A DNA stretch of 64,000 bases, taken from an uncultured Bacteroidales bacterium. GTDB lineage: Bacteria; Bacteroidota; Bacteroidia; Bacteroidales; P3. This document shows positions 25,310 to 34,870 of the stretch, in pieces. Under the pieces are notes generated by a model. The model was not told where the DNA came from. It ran no database searches and saw nothing but the letters and a program-made list of their open reading frames with translations. The stretch's first letter is position 1, and each line of letters opens with the position of its first letter. Where the stretch lies: contig ONBK01000005.1 in NCBI GenBank assembly GCA_900316055.1, forward strand, positions 115,570 through 179,569, read 5' to 3'. The translations under genes and the position numbers were made by a program.

Positions 25310-25747
25310 TTATTGCTGCGGCACCTGGTTTTTATCCCTCTTGTATAATCCACTCAAATCACCCTCCATATAGACGCTGTCGCCTATGGCTGCGATATAT
25401 CTCCCTGTGAGAAGCAGCGTGGTGTCAGTAAAGCTGTTGATGGTGTAGCGCAGCACCTCCAGATGACGGTTCGGGCCTTCCCCATAGTAGTTGGTCAGTG
25501 TCAACTGATCACCCTCAATTTTCCAGTTGTTGAAATACAGTCTGCTAAACGAAGCAGTATGATTCTGGTTCAGTATCAAATTTTTGCCTGCGAAATCATT
25601 CATTGCCTCATCACCTATAGTGAGTGGCGCTTTCCATACGGCAATCAATTTGATTTCAGGAACCAAAGGCTCCACTGCTTTTTCGCACGACACCGCCAAC
25701 ACCATGGCAGCAATAAGGATGATGACACTTGCACTTATCTTTTTCAT
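25310..25747 (-). CDS. small lipoprotein, lipocalin-like
   Basis: 145 residues if started at ATG 25747 (MKKISASVIILIAAMVLAVSC); an ATG at 25771 would add eight residues. Lipobox AVSC gives Cys21. The mature part (LIAVWKAPLTIGDEAMND, NQNHTASFSRLYFNNWKIEGD, LTNYYG) follows the small Bacteroidales lipoprotein/lipocalin-like pattern in which beta strands report on residual model values. Probably anchored in the membrane facing the periplasm. Function unknown. Confidence 0.75.
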   Translation of the reverse strand: MKKISASVIILIAAMVLAVSCEKAVEPLVPEIKLIAVWKAPLTIGDEAMNDFAGKNLILNQNHTASFSRLYFNNWKIEGDQLTLTNYYGEGPNRHLEVLRYTINSFTDTTLLLTGRYIAAIGDSVYMEGDLSGLYKRDKNQVPQQ

Positions 25748-25885
25748 CGTTAATCTCATTTTTTTCTTCATTAACGCCAGCAAAAGAAAATTATTGTACA
25801 ATCTCCCAAGAAAGTTTTTTTATAAAAACACAAAAGACGACACAATAAAGGCACCCCCTTGCCGTTGTCTGTAATATTTAAATAT

Positions 25886-27865
25886 ATGAAACGTTCTTGG
25901 AAAATAGTCCTGTGGGTCATAGGTATCCTGCTCGGAGTCATCATACTGGCGACCATACTCGTATCGCCCATTGCCAAAAGCTATATCAATAGCCACGGAA
26001 AAGAGTTGGTGGGTCGCGAGGTGCATGTCGATGGTGTCACCGTCAATGTCTACACCGGTCACGTCGCAGTCACCGGTCTCACACTCTATGAAGACAATGG
26101 CAAGGACATCTTCGCCAGTTTTGACACCCTTGATACAAAAATCAGCCTCTTCAAACTCCTGGGTCACACTGTCGAGTTGAAGCATATCACCCTCGCCGGT
26201 CTCAACGTCAACATCCTCAAACAGGGCGAAGCCTTCAATTTCGAGAGCATGCTCGACCACTTTGCCTCAGACAGTACAGAAGTACAGGACACCACCCCAA
26301 GCGATTGGCTCATCAAACTTCACAACATACACCTCAGCCACGCCCAGATACGCTACAACGATATCTCCGAAAACAAACAGTGGCACTTGCCCGACATCAA
26401 CCTCATAGTACCCAATCTCGAGCTGGGCGGTACCCAAGCCAGCGAGGGTGGTCTCAACATCGCCTTTACCGAAGGCGGTCAGCTGAACATCAACGGCCAC
26501 TACCACGAGCATCAAGGCACCTACGACCTCGCCATCAACCTAAAGAAATTCAACTTCAAGAACCTCGAGCCCCTTTTCACCGACCTGCTCAACTACAAAG
26601 ACCTCCACGGAACCCTCGAGGTGAATATCAACGCTCAGGGCAATGTCAGCGAGATTACCAAGAGCCGTATTGGTGGAGCCGTGGTAATGACGGATGTCGC
26701 CCTACAGGACAACAATGGACAGGTGGCCGGATGGAAACGACTCGATGTCGCCGTCAACAACATCAACCTCGATGCCAACGACTACAACATTCAGAGCCTC
26801 AAACTCGATGGCTTCACTGCCCGCTACGACCAGTGGGCCGACCACAGCAATATCGATGGCTTGATGAAACCGGGGAGACCTGACAATCCAGAAACTCCGG
26901 ATAATCCGGAATCCGCCTCTTCTCCCCTTTCCCTCACCCTCCACACCCTTGCCATCACCAACGCCTCCCTCACCTACAACGACCATACGCTGCCGGATCT
27001 CTTCACCTTCCCCATTACCAACCTCAATATCGAGGCCACCAACCTCTCCCTCAAGGGGAGCAACAATGCCAAACTCCACGCCACTCTACCCGGTGGCGGC
27101 CACCTTCTGATGAAATGGACCGGCGACATCACGCACTGGAAGCAGCACCAAGACCTCTTCATCGCCGTCAAGGGTCTCGACATGAAACAACTCTCCCCCT
27201 GGGTGGTCTACTTCACCGGCCAGCCCATCGAAGACGGCATCTTCAGCTTCACCTCGCACAACACTATCAACAACAGTATCCTCAACGGCAAAAACAAAAT
27301 CGACATCTACAAAGCCCAGGTCGGCAGCCGCCGCAAGGATGTCGAACCCCAGCAGAAACTTCCCCTCAAGACTGCCCTCTACATCCTCAAGGACAAAGAC
27401 GACAAGATACTCTTCGACATCCCCGTCAAGGGCAATATTGACAATCCCGAATTCAGCTACATGAAGATTGTGTGGCAAACCCTTGGCAACCTAATTGTCA
27501 AGGTAGCCACTTCACCCATTCGTGCCTTAGGCAATGCCCTGGGATTTGGCAACGACAACCTCGAATTCATCGAGATTGAGGCTCATCAACGCGGACTCAC
27601 CTCCGAGCAATACCATATCCTGGGCGACCTCGCTACTATCGCCAAGTCCGACACCCTCGTCTTCTTCACCCTCGAGCAGCACATGCCTGCTCCTGCCAAC
27701 GACACCGTGGCACGCGGCTACGAATTCCGCAACGACATCGTGCGCCGCTACCTCATCGAACAAGGGGTCAACGAACGCCAGATCTCCGTCACCACCGGCG
27801 AACCCGTCACCGACGGCGAGAAGACAGGCTACACCATCACCAGCGAAATAAAAATAGAAGAATAA
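25886..27865 (+). CDS. AsmA-like (DUF748) membrane-associated protein
   Basis: 659 residues from ATG at 25886; upstream in-frame residues are not family-like. One N-terminal membrane helix (about 5-28, VLWVIGILLGVIILATILV) anchors a long beta-rich periplasmic region with DUF748/AsmA features (VHVDGVTVNVYTGHVAVTGL, ELKHITLAGLNVNIL) and a C-terminal OmpA-like tail (EQGVNERQISVTTGEPV). AsmA-like proteins are thought to bridge membranes and move phospholipid. The proline-rich PDNPETPDNPES (about 332-343) comes from CCGGATAATCCGG-type repeat DNA and may be a repeat insertion in a loop. Confidence 0.85.
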   Translation: MKRSWKIVLWVIGILLGVIILATILVSPIAKSYINSHGKELVGREVHVDGVTVNVYTGHVAVTGLTLYEDNGKDIFASFDTLDTKISLFKLLGHTVELKHITLAGLNVNILKQGEAFNFESMLDHFASDSTEVQDTTPSDWLIKLHNIHLSHAQIRYNDISENKQWHLPDINLIVPNLELGGTQASEGGLNIAFTEGGQLNINGHYHEHQGTYDLAINLKKFNFKNLEPLFTDLLNYKDLHGTLEVNINAQGNVSEITKSRIGGAVVMTDVALQDNNGQVAGWKRLDVAVNNINLDANDYNIQSLKLDGFTARYDQWADHSNIDGLMKPGRPDNPETPDNPESASSPLSLTLHTLAITNASLTYNDHTLPDLFTFPITNLNIEATNLSLKGSNNAKLHATLPGGGHLLMKWTGDITHWKQHQDLFIAVKGLDMKQLSPWVVYFTGQPIEDGIFSFTSHNTINNSILNGKNKIDIYKAQVGSRRKDVEPQQKLPLKTALYILKDKDDKILFDIPVKGNIDNPEFSYMKIVWQTLGNLIVKVATSPIRALGNALGFGNDNLEFIEIEAHQRGLTSEQYHILGDLATIAKSDTLVFFTLEQHMPAPANDTVARGYEFRNDIVRRYLIEQGVNERQISVTTGEPVTDGEKTGYTITSEIKIEE

Positions 27866-27871
27866 TCCCTT

Positions 27872-27909
27872 AAACTCTTTAAACGTTAAACATTAAACGT
27901 TAAACGTTA
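27872..27909 (+). repeat. TTAAACG heptamer array
   Basis: TTAAACG/TTAAACA units in tandem fill the gap between the AsmA-like gene and parE, ending 3 nt before the parE start. The array stands where a ribosome-binding region would be. Confidence 0.7.
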
Positions 27910-27911
27910 CC

Positions 27912-29813
27912 ATGGAACAACCCGACATCCTCTCCCCCATCGAATACAACGACGACTCCATTGTCCACCTCGAAGACATGGAACATATCCGCCTGCGTCC
28001 CGGTATGTACATCGGCAAACTTGGCGACGGCTCCTCGCACGATGACGGCATCTACGTCCTCATCAAAGAGGTCATCGACAACTGCATCGACGAGTTCACC
28101 TCCGGTTTCGGCAAGAAAATCGAGGTAAAAATCAACTTCGCCGAACGCAAGGTGAGCATCCGTGACTACGGTCGCGGCATCCCGCTCCTCAAGATGGTCG
28201 AAGCCGTCAGCAAACTCAATACTGGTGCCAAATACGACAGCAAAGTATTCCAGAAATCTGTGGGACTCAACGGCGTAGGTACCAAAGCCGTCAACGCTCT
28301 CAGTAGCTGGTTCCGCGTGCAGTCCATCCGCGACGGCAAGACCCGAATCGCCGAATTCGCCGAGGGCAAACTAACCAAAGACACCGATATCATAGCGGTC
28401 GACGGCACAGCTGTCGACACAGGTACCCTTGTGGAATTCATCCCCGACAGCAAACTCTTCGGCAACTACCATTTCATCAGCGAATATGTCGAGCGCCGCA
28501 TCTGGAACTACTGCTACCTCAACCGCGGCCTCACGATGTACTACAACGACAAACGCTACTACTCCAAGAACGGCCTCCTCGACCTGCTGGAGAACAATCT
28601 CCAGTCCGACCCGCTCTACCCCATCATCCATATTAAGGAGGGTGACTTCGAGGCCGCCTTCACCCATGTCAACGGCCAATCCAACGACTACTACTACTCC
28701 TTCGTCAACGGACAGCACACCACCGAGGGTGGCACCCACCAGAGTGCCTTCCGCGAGGCCTATGCCCGCGTGGTGAAAGACTTCATCAAGAAAGACTTCT
28801 CCCCCGAGGTCATCCGCGGTGGCCTCGTCTGTGCCCTCTGTGTACGCATCCAGGAACCCGTCTTCGAAGCCCAGACCAAGACCAAACTCGGCTCCACCCA
28901 CCTCGAGCCCAACAAGGTCGACGGCACCAACGACTCGCCACTCCTCAAGACCTATGTCCTCGACATCCTCAAACGAAACCTCGACAACTACCTCCACATG
29001 CATGCTGAGACCGCCGACGCTCTGCTGGCCAAAATCACTGCCAATGAGAAAGAGCGCAAGGATATCGCCGGCATCAAGAAGGTAGCCCGCGAGGCAGGCA
29101 AGAAGGCCAGCCTCAACAATCGCAAGCTCCGCGACTGCCACGTGCACTATAACACCAACCACGACCGTCGGCTCGAGAGCACCATCTTCATCACCGAGGG
29201 TGACTCCGCCTCGGGCTCCATCACCAAGAGCCGCGATGTCGACACACAAGCGGTATTCTCGCTGCGCGGCAAACCCAAGAACACCTACTCTATCTCCAAG
29301 GTCGATGTCTACAAGAACGAAGAGCTCAATCTCCTCCACAACGCCCTCGACATTGACGACGGCATCGAAAACCTGCGCTACAACAATGTCGTCATCGCCA
29401 CCGATGCCGATGTCGACGGCATGCACATACGCCTCCTCCTCCTCACCTTCTTCCTCCGCTTCTACCCCGAGCTCATCCAAACCGGCCACGTCTACATCCT
29501 CCAGACGCCCCTCTTCCGCGTACGCAACAAGCAGAAGACCACCTACTGCTACACCGACGACGAGCGCATCGCAGCCATCCACGACACCCCCAAGGCCGAG
29601 ATTACACGATTCAAAGGTCTCGGCGAAATCTCTCCCGAAGAATTCAAAAATTTCATTGGCAAAGACATGCGCCTCGACCCCGTGCTACTCCACAAAGACT
29701 TCGATACCAAGAGTGTCCTCTCCTTCTATATGGGAGAAAACACCCTCGAGCGTCGCGAATTCATTATGAGTAACCTACGCATCGAGGACGACGAATCCAT
29801 CGTAGTAGCGTAA
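27912..29813 (+). CDS. parE: DNA topoisomerase IV subunit B
   Basis: 633 residues. GHKL ATPase motifs: [19 protein letters not shown] and [14 protein letters not shown]; transducer domain in the middle; TOPRIM motifs [10 protein letters not shown] near 430 and [11 protein letters not shown] near 497. It fits the shorter ParE-like B subunit that Bacteroidota carry beside GyrB. With subunit A it unlinks daughter chromosomes. Subunit A is not next to it; the following gene is an acidic protein. Gyrase B cannot be fully excluded from motifs, but length and the [10 protein letters not shown] region favour ParE. Confidence 0.9.
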   Translation: MEQPDILSPIEYNDDSIVHLEDMEHIRLRPGMYIGKLGDGSSHDDGIYVLIKEVIDNCIDEFTSGFGKKIEVKINFAERKVSIRDYGRGIPLLKMVEAVSKLNTGAKYDSKVFQKSVGLNGVGTKAVNALSSWFRVQSIRDGKTRIAEFAEGKLTKDTDIIAVDGTAVDTGTLVEFIPDSKLFGNYHFISEYVERRIWNYCYLNRGLTMYYNDKRYYSKNGLLDLLENNLQSDPLYPIIHIKEGDFEAAFTHVNGQSNDYYYSFVNGQHTTEGGTHQSAFREAYARVVKDFIKKDFSPEVIRGGLVCALCVRIQEPVFEAQTKTKLGSTHLEPNKVDGTNDSPLLKTYVLDILKRNLDNYLHMHAETADALLAKITANEKERKDIAGIKKVAREAGKKASLNNRKLRDCHVHYNTNHDRRLESTIFITEGDSASGSITKSRDVDTQAVFSLRGKPKNTYSISKVDVYKNEELNLLHNALDIDDGIENLRYNNVVIATDADVDGMHIRLLLLTFFLRFYPELIQTGHVYILQTPLFRVRNKQKTTYCYTDDERIAAIHDTPKAEITRFKGLGEISPEEFKNFIGKDMRLDPVLLHKDFDTKSVLSFYMGENTLERREFIMSNLRIEDDESIVVA

Positions 29814-29820
29814 AAAAAAT

Positions 29821-29851
29821 TTGGCTATATAAAAATAACTTCCTAATATTG
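29821..29851 (+). promoter_or_regulatory. probable promoter of the acidic protein gene
   Basis: TTG at 29821-29823, a 20-nt spacer and TAATATTG at 29844-29851 (one mismatch to TAnnTTTG), 18 nt before the start. Confidence 0.5.
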
Positions 29852-29869
29852 CATCAAATTCCAACAACT

Positions 29870-30553
29870 ATGGCAACTACCAAAAAACGCAAAAACAACC
29901 TGATAGTCAGTTACAAGAACCTTTCCGAAGAACTAAAGGAAAAGTTCAAAGAAGCCTATCCCGACGGCTATAACGACCACCTGCAACGCTTCACCAAGCC
30001 CAACGGCGATGTCATTTTTGTCGTTCCCTTCGAAACCCCCGAGACGAACTACATGGTCAAGTTCGAAGTGATTATCGACACCCTCGGCGAAGACCTTGAC
30101 AAAGCCCTCTTCGACGACGATGACGACAGCGGCAAGGAAGACGAATTCGCCCCCATCAGCGAGGCCCTCGAGAAAGAGGAGCTCGACCCCTCCCACAAGG
30201 AGCGGGTCCTTCGCCACGGCGACTTCGAGACCAACCTCGAGGAAGACGAGAAGCGCAAGAAGAAACTCTCCCTCGGCATCAACAAAGAGGAAATTCGAGC
30301 CGCCTTTGGTGACGACGATGTTGAGGAACTTGACAGTTACGAGAAAATCGGCGAGGACGACGACGAGCCCTCCGACGACGATTTCGAGCCCTCCGACGAG
30401 GAAATCCGTGGCATCGAAGAGGAATACTTCGACGCCGAAAACCCGCCACTCGACGCCACCATTCCCGAAGAGGAAATGGTCAAGCCTGCGAAATCCAAAA
30501 AGAAGGCTGATGAGCCCAAGAAACGCGGCCGCAAGAAAAAAACAGAAAAATAA
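29870..30553 (+). CDS. conserved acidic protein with basic tail
   Basis: 227 residues from ATG at 29870, after the promoter. The N-terminal third (VSYKNLSEELKEKFKEAYPDG and the IFVVPFETPETNYMVKFEV strands) is a conserved Bacteroidota domain of unknown role. A long Asp/Glu-rich stretch (about 80-205) follows, and the protein ends in a Lys/Arg tail (KKKADEPKKRGRKKK), like a nucleic-acid-binding tail. Cytoplasmic, no signal peptide. A role in chromatin or RNA contact is only a guess from charge. Confidence 0.8.
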   Translation: MATTKKRKNNLIVSYKNLSEELKEKFKEAYPDGYNDHLQRFTKPNGDVIFVVPFETPETNYMVKFEVIIDTLGEDLDKALFDDDDDSGKEDEFAPISEALEKEELDPSHKERVLRHGDFETNLEEDEKRKKKLSLGINKEEIRAAFGDDDVEELDSYEKIGEDDDEPSDDDFEPSDEEIRGIEEEYFDAENPPLDATIPEEEMVKPAKSKKKADEPKKRGRKKKTEK

Positions 30554-30571
30554 ATCAACAAATACACAATC

Positions 30572-31300
30572 ATGAAGAAAATAGTAAAAGTTCTCTGCCT
30601 CGGTGCTATGCTTATCGGCATGGGCACCTCAGCACAAGCCCAGTTCCGCCAGGGTATTTTCATCAACGGTAACATTCCCACCGGCGATTTCGCTTCCACT
30701 GCCAGCAACGGTCCTGTTCTGATTGCCGCCTACAACACCGGCGTACCTCTGACTTATGAACAGATTGGCAAAGACGCCACCCTTGGCTTCGGATTCGGTT
30801 ATCGTGCCAGCTACCGCTTCGACGTGGGAGTCGGCCTTGTGTCACCCTACGCCAACATCGACTTCCTCTGGAACACTATCTCCAGCAAATGGAGCGAGAA
30901 ATACAGCGACGCCTACATGAGCTCTCCCACCTACTTCAACATTCCCCTCTTGGTTGGTGTAACCTACATCTACGATGAGATGCCCTGGAACGACATCTCG
31001 CTCTTCGGCGAGTTCGGTATCGGCACCGACTTCTTCTGGATCACCTCCGAGGGTTCCAGCGACAACATCAAGCTCGCCTACAAATCCACCTTCGCCTTTG
31101 CCTGGCAACTAGGTGTCGGTGCCTTCTTCGGCGAACATGTCAGTGTCGGCCTTCACTACTATGGCCTCGGTATCCACAACATCGACTACACCTCGGGCAC
31201 CCGCGAAGATGTCCCCGCCGCCGCCGCCCAACAGGATGCCGGTGGCCGTCAGCGCCGCTCCGTCGGCAGCCTCATGCTCCGTATCGGATTCCACTTCTAA
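30572..31300 (+). CDS. outer-membrane beta-barrel protein
   Basis: 242 residues. Signal peptide 1-24 (ending TSAQAQ). Alternating hydrophobic strands, glycine/aromatic-rich turns (GFGFGYRASYRFDVGVGLVSPYAN region) and a final SLMLRIGFHF with C-terminal Phe fit a BAM-inserted barrel. About eight to ten strands are likely. No specific porin family is recognised. It starts 18 nt after the acidic protein gene and may be co-transcribed with it. A strong terminator follows. Confidence 0.82.
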   Translation: MKKIVKVLCLGAMLIGMGTSAQAQFRQGIFINGNIPTGDFASTASNGPVLIAAYNTGVPLTYEQIGKDATLGFGFGYRASYRFDVGVGLVSPYANIDFLWNTISSKWSEKYSDAYMSSPTYFNIPLLVGVTYIYDEMPWNDISLFGEFGIGTDFFWITSEGSSDNIKLAYKSTFAFAWQLGVGAFFGEHVSVGLHYYGLGIHNIDYTSGTREDVPAAAAQQDAGGRQRRSVGSLMLRIGFHF

Positions 31301-31317
31301 TCCCCATAGATAATGCT

Positions 31318-31353
31318 AAAAGAAATCCCCGCCGGCTGGCGGGGATTTCTTTT
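31318..31353. terminator. bidirectional terminator between the barrel gene and serS
   Basis: Perfect 16-bp stem AAAAGAAATCCCCGCC (31318-31333) with its complement (31338-31353), GGCT loop, A-run on one side and T-run on the other. It overlaps the serS stop codon. Confidence 0.92.
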
Positions 31354-32627
31354 TAGTTTATCTTATCGAAACCTAGATACGGTCGCAAGCACTCGGGCAT
31401 CACGATGCCGTCAGGCGTCTGATTGTTCTCCAAGAGGGCAGCCACGATGCGCGGAAGGGCGAGGGCGGAGCCGTTGAGGGTATGGCAGAGCTGCATCTTG
31501 CCGTTCTCGTCTTTGAAGCGCAACTTCATACGGTTGGCCTGGAAGGTCTCGAAGTTGCTCACCGAGCTCACCTCTAACCAGCGCTTCTGTGCAGCGCTCC
31601 ACACTTCGAAATCGAAGGTCATGGCACTGGTGAAACTGATGTCACCACCGCAGAGTTTGAGGATATGATAAGGCAGACCGAGCTTGTCGAGCAGGCCTCC
31701 CACATGCTTCTTCATCTCTTCCAGCATCTCGTAGCTGTGGTCGGGGTGCTCGATAACGACGATTTCGACTTTCGAGAACTCATGCAGACGGTTCAATCCG
31801 CGCACATCCTTGCCGTAGCTACCGGCCTCACGACGGAAGCACTCGCTGTAACCCACACGTTTGATGGGCAACTGCTTGGGGTCGACCACCTCACCGCGGA
31901 AGATATTGGTGATGGGCACCTCAGCGGTGGGAATCATATAGAAGCCGTCCAGCGGGATGGCGTACATCTGACCTTCCTTGTCAGGCAGCTGACCGGTACC
32001 GAGACCCGAAGCCTCGTTGACCATCAGCGGCGGCTGTATCTCCAAGAATCCGGCATCGGCAGCCTCATTGAGGAAGAAATTGATGAGGGCGCGCTGCAAA
32101 CGGGCACCTTTGCCTTTGTAGAACGGGAAGCCGGCTCCCGTCACCTTGTTGCCCAACTCAAAATCGATGATGTCGTATTTGGCACAGAGATCCCAGTGGG
32201 GCAGTGCGTCAGCAGAAAGCTCGGGTTTGTGGCCGAACTCTGCGACCACCACATTATCGGCCTCGCTCTTGCCACAAGGTACAGTGATATGCGGTGTGTT
32301 GGGCAGCGAGATAAGTTTCTCGTTGAGGTTCTTTTCCGTGGCGGCCTGCTGCTCTCCGAGGGTTTTCTCCTCGGCCTTCAGTTCGGCGGTACGGGCTTTG
32401 GCAGCCTCTGCCTCGTCACGTTTTCCAGCCTTCATCAAGGCGCCAATCTCTTTGGCGATGCGGTTCGATTCGGCCTTCACGCCGTCGGCCTTCACCTGCA
32501 GGGCGCGACGCTCGGCGTCGAGGGCTATGATTTCGTCGATGCGTGCCTCCACATCGGCGACATTCTTGATTTTCAAACGGGAGATGCACTCCTCACGATG
32601 ATCTTTAATATATTGCAGTTGTAGCAT
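31353..32627 (-). CDS. serS: seryl-tRNA synthetase
   Basis: 424 residues from ATG at 32627 (MLQLQYIKDHREECIS); a start 21 nt upstream is less family-like. The N-terminal coiled coil (about 30-105) grips the tRNA-Ser long arm. Class II motifs follow: EVPITNIFRGEV, motif 2 FRREAGSYGKDVRGLNRLHEF and motif 3 HTLNGSALALPRIVAALLEN. It charges tRNA-Ser. A tRNA-Ser gene ends only 44 nt upstream on the same strand, so both may lie on one transcript. Confidence 0.97.
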   Translation of the reverse strand: MLQLQYIKDHREECISRLKIKNVADVEARIDEIIALDAERRALQVKADGVKAESNRIAKEIGALMKAGKRDEAEAAKARTAELKAEEKTLGEQQAATEKNLNEKLISLPNTPHITVPCGKSEADNVVVAEFGHKPELSADALPHWDLCAKYDIIDFELGNKVTGAGFPFYKGKGARLQRALINFFLNEAADAGFLEIQPPLMVNEASGLGTGQLPDKEGQMYAIPLDGFYMIPTAEVPITNIFRGEVVDPKQLPIKRVGYSECFRREAGSYGKDVRGLNRLHEFSKVEIVVIEHPDHSYEMLEEMKKHVGGLLDKLGLPYHILKLCGGDISFTSAMTFDFEVWSAAQKRWLEVSSVSNFETFQANRMKLRFKDENGKMQLCHTLNGSALALPRIVAALLENNQTPDGIVMPECLRPYLGFDKIN

Positions 32628-32671
32628 CTTGTGTAATAAAATGGACATACCACTGTATGTCCTTGTTTAAC

Positions 32672-32759
<88 letters not shown>

Positions 32760-32843
32760 GATTCGTAAAAACGGGTGCAAAAATACAACTTTTCGCCGAC
32801 ATGGCAAAATCTTTTTCTCATCACACACACATTCAACCATTAA

Positions 32844-32870
32844 CGCATTGACGCATTAACGCATTGAAAG
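32844..32870. repeat. octamer array CATTAACG/CATTGACG
   Basis: Four tandem eight-base units at the 3' end of the next lipoprotein gene, another member of the short tandem repeats seen throughout the window. Confidence 0.6.
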
Positions 32871-33281
32871 TCATTTTTTCGTAAAACTAAACTCAATAAG
32901 CTGTGTTCCATTGGATGTGGTCGACAAATGCGAGAGAATCATCTTCTTGTCGTCGAGCTTCTCGATATGATTCGACTCGAAGTCCGGAAGACTCATTTTC
33001 AGTTCCTCATCATCAATGCTGTAATCGAACTCCGTGGCTGTCAACTCAGTTGAGTAGTCAATGGGATTGATACGTGGAGATGTCAAAACACCCTTGCCGC
33101 CTTTTTGGAAGGTAAATATCCAATTCTCGACAGCATCCCCATTCGTGCCGCTTTCGCTATATACTATCCAATAATCCAGTTTCCAAGAGCCTATGATCTT
33201 TTCGTCGTAGTCCTTTCCACAGCCTACCAGCATCAGCGTCGCACAGCACAGCGTCGCCAGTAATATCATTGTTCTTTTCAT
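32871..33281 (-). CDS. small lipoprotein, lipocalin-like
   Basis: 136 residues from ATG at 33281; an adjacent ATG at 33284 is equally possible. Signal peptide with LVGC lipobox (MKRTMILLATLCCATLML, then VGCGKD). The mature part (IIGSWKLDYWIVYSE, IFTFQKGGKGVL, FDYSIDDEELKM) follows the lipocalin-like strand order of many Bacteroidales lipoproteins. A TATTTTTG box on the minus strand (33317-33310) gives it its own promoter, which lies inside the reading frame of the next upstream gene. Confidence 0.8.
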   Translation of the reverse strand: MKRTMILLATLCCATLMLVGCGKDYDEKIIGSWKLDYWIVYSESGTNGDAVENWIFTFQKGGKGVLTSPRINPIDYSTELTATEFDYSIDDEELKMSLPDFESNHIEKLDDKKMILSHLSTTSNGTQLIEFSFTKK

Positions 33282-34008
33282 CATATCTTGTCTTTGTCGA
33301 TTCAGGTTGCAAAAATACACAATCCTTGTCATACGACAAAATATTATTTACAACGCCATAATTATCAACATCATCATCCACCATCTTGCAGCCCAGATAG
33401 ACACTGTGGGAGGCACGGCCGGCATAGTTGGCCACAAAGCCGTAGAGGTGTACCTCTCGCCCCTGCCACTCGTCGGGCAGCACCATGCTGATGCTCTTCG
33501 AATGCCGATATACTGGAGCCGACAAGAGTCTGGCATCCAACGATGGACAGAGGGCGACGAGGTATACCTCGTCCTCCGATTCCGCCCGCATGTGCAGCGG
33601 ATTCTTCTCGAACGGAATGGTGACGACACCATCCTCCTCTTGCACCTCGCCGAATCCCACAGGTGCCACGGGCCCCTCGCTGACAATCAGCCGCTCGTAA
33701 TCCACCTCCAGACCGCCTTCACCATTGGTAAAACAGTCGCTATTAAGACGGAAGAAATAGTTACATTCCGTCATGTGTGCTTCCATAGCCCTGTCATGCA
33801 GTCCAATACGGAGTACCTGTTTGATATTGGCGGCATAACACACCACCTCCCTGAAGAGGGCACGGTTATGCTGCTGTCGCTCGGTGCGGGGATTGCGCAC
33901 GAAACGCGGACGCGCGCGCATGCACCACTTACCGCGCCATTGATAGCCGATAACGGTTCCCACCGTACCACGGAAACCGTCGTTGATTCCAAAACGTTGC
34001 TTTGCCAT
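33157..34008 (-). CDS. DUF6266 family protein with extended C-terminus
   Basis: 283 residues. The start MAKQRFGINDGFRGTVGTVI followed by RARPRF and NPRTERQQ is typical of DUF6266 proteins, which are found widely in Bacteroidota with no known function. The domain should end near residue 220 (HSVYLGCKMV). Here the frame runs about 60 residues further through the promoter and signal-peptide region of the downstream lipoprotein gene, overlapping it by about 125 nt in another frame. The tail is probably a read-on after loss of the original stop. It is uncertain whether the whole tail is made. Confidence 0.8.
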   Translation of the reverse strand: MAKQRFGINDGFRGTVGTVIGYQWRGKWCMRARPRFVRNPRTERQQHNRALFREVVCYAANIKQVLRIGLHDRAMEAHMTECNYFFRLNSDCFTNGEGGLEVDYERLIVSEGPVAPVGFGEVQEEDGVVTIPFEKNPLHMRAESEDEVYLVALCPSLDARLLSAPVYRHSKSISMVLPDEWQGREVHLYGFVANYAGRASHSVYLGCKMVDDDVDNYGVVNNILSYDKDCVFLQPESTKTRYDEKNNDITGDAVLCDADAGRLWKGLRRKDHRLLETGLLDSI

Positions 34009-34174
34009 AATATTAGATTTAAGAGATGAGGAGACTGGAGATAAAGAGGTGGGAACTTACCCCTTACACACCAGTCTCTTTAATCATTAAACTTTAAACG
34101 TAGAACTTTACCTATATATAATATAAGGGCAAAGGCTGTTACCTCATGTTAAAAAAACATAAAACAACGCAGCC

Positions 34175-34265
34175 TCCTTCTTCCAACACCTACCGTGGTA
34201 GGCGATGGAAGGGAGAAGGGAAGATGATGGGAAGGTTTTTGGTAGGAGTTGGTGGCAGCAGGATA
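34175..34265. repeat. CTACC-rich intergenic repeat (copy B, reversed)
   Basis: Contains CCTACCGTGGTAGG at 34189-34202 and GGTAGGAGTTGGTGG at 34240-34254. Its reverse complement shares both end blocks with 1676-1780. It lies downstream of the rpmE2 terminator; no gene is seen in 34009-34533. Confidence 0.55.
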
Positions 34266-34279
34266 CTGAGAAAGAGGCA

Positions 34280-34313
34280 AAAAGAGAACCCCGCAGGAGA
34301 CCTGCGGGGTTTC
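34280..34313 (-). terminator. terminator downstream of rpmE2
   Basis: 11-bp stem AACCCCGCAGG/CCTGCGGGGTT with a short loop (34287-34312); on the minus strand it is followed by a T-run (complement of CAAAAAGAG). Confidence 0.82.
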
Positions 34314-34362
34314 TAGATCCAAAATCTAAAACAAATTACTTTTTCTTCCTAAAGTCTTTACT

Positions 34363-34555
34363 CGGCCTTCTTGGCGTGGCAAGCACTTCAAAGAGTTCCG
34401 ATTACTCGGCCTTCTTGGCGTGGCAAGCACTTCAAAGAGTTCCGATTACTCGGCCTTCTTGGCGTGGCAAGCACTTCAAGGAGTTCCGATTACTCGGCCT
34501 TCTTGGCGTGGCAAGCACTTCAAGGAGTTCCGATTACTCGGCCTTCTTGGCGTAC
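34363..34555 (-). repeat. 44-bp tandem repeats copied from the 3' end of rpmE2
   Basis: Copies start at 34363, 34407, 34451 and 34495, with a fifth partial copy at 34539 that is the rpmE2 3' end itself. Each unit carries the last codons (AKKAE and TAA) followed by 26 nt of downstream sequence. Copies differ only at one A/G position, so the array is recent or kept uniform. Confidence 0.95.
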
Positions 34556-34797
34556 TTTTTGTACTTGTTCATGAACTTGTCGACGCGTCCGGCGGTGTCA
34601 ACGAGTTTCAGCTTACCGGTGAAGAAGGGGTGCGAAGTGTTCGAGATTTCGAGCTTCACAACGGGATACTCATTACCATCGGTATAGGTGACGGTCTCTT
34701 TGGTGTTGGCACAGCTCTTGGTGAGAATCATGTGGTCGTTGGACATGTCTTTGAACACCACGAGGCGGTAGTTGTCGGGATGAATTCCTTTTTTCAT
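34534..34797 (-). CDS. rpmE2: 50S ribosomal protein L31 type B
   Basis: 87 residues: [20 protein letters not shown], then FLT-type [14 protein letters not shown] and [26 protein letters not shown]. There is no CxxC zinc pair, which marks the zinc-free type B form. It sits in the large subunit near the central protuberance. The last codons form the source unit of the tandem array downstream. A leader hairpin and a good promoter lie upstream. Confidence 0.96.
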   Translation of the reverse strand: MKKGIHPDNYRLVVFKDMSNDHMILTKSCANTKETVTYTDGNEYPVVKLEISNTSHPFFTGKLKLVDTAGRVDKFMNKYKKYAKKAE

Positions 34798-34812
34798 TTC
34801 TTTACTTTTTGC

Positions 34813-34837
34813 CGTCTAACCCGTTAATTGTTAGACG
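34813..34837 (-). promoter_or_regulatory. leader hairpin before rpmE2
   Basis: Perfect 8-bp stem CGTCTAAC/GTTAGACG with a 9-nt loop, 15 nt upstream of the start codon. It could hide or present the start and may be a ribosomal-protein leader. Confidence 0.5.
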
Positions 34838-34870
34838 ATTGTTTATAAATATGTTACTTTTTTCGTGCTG

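Noticed and set aside
28371-29582. 403-codon minus-strand frame within parE
   Set aside because: Val/Asp/Gly-rich complement of a conserved topoisomerase gene.
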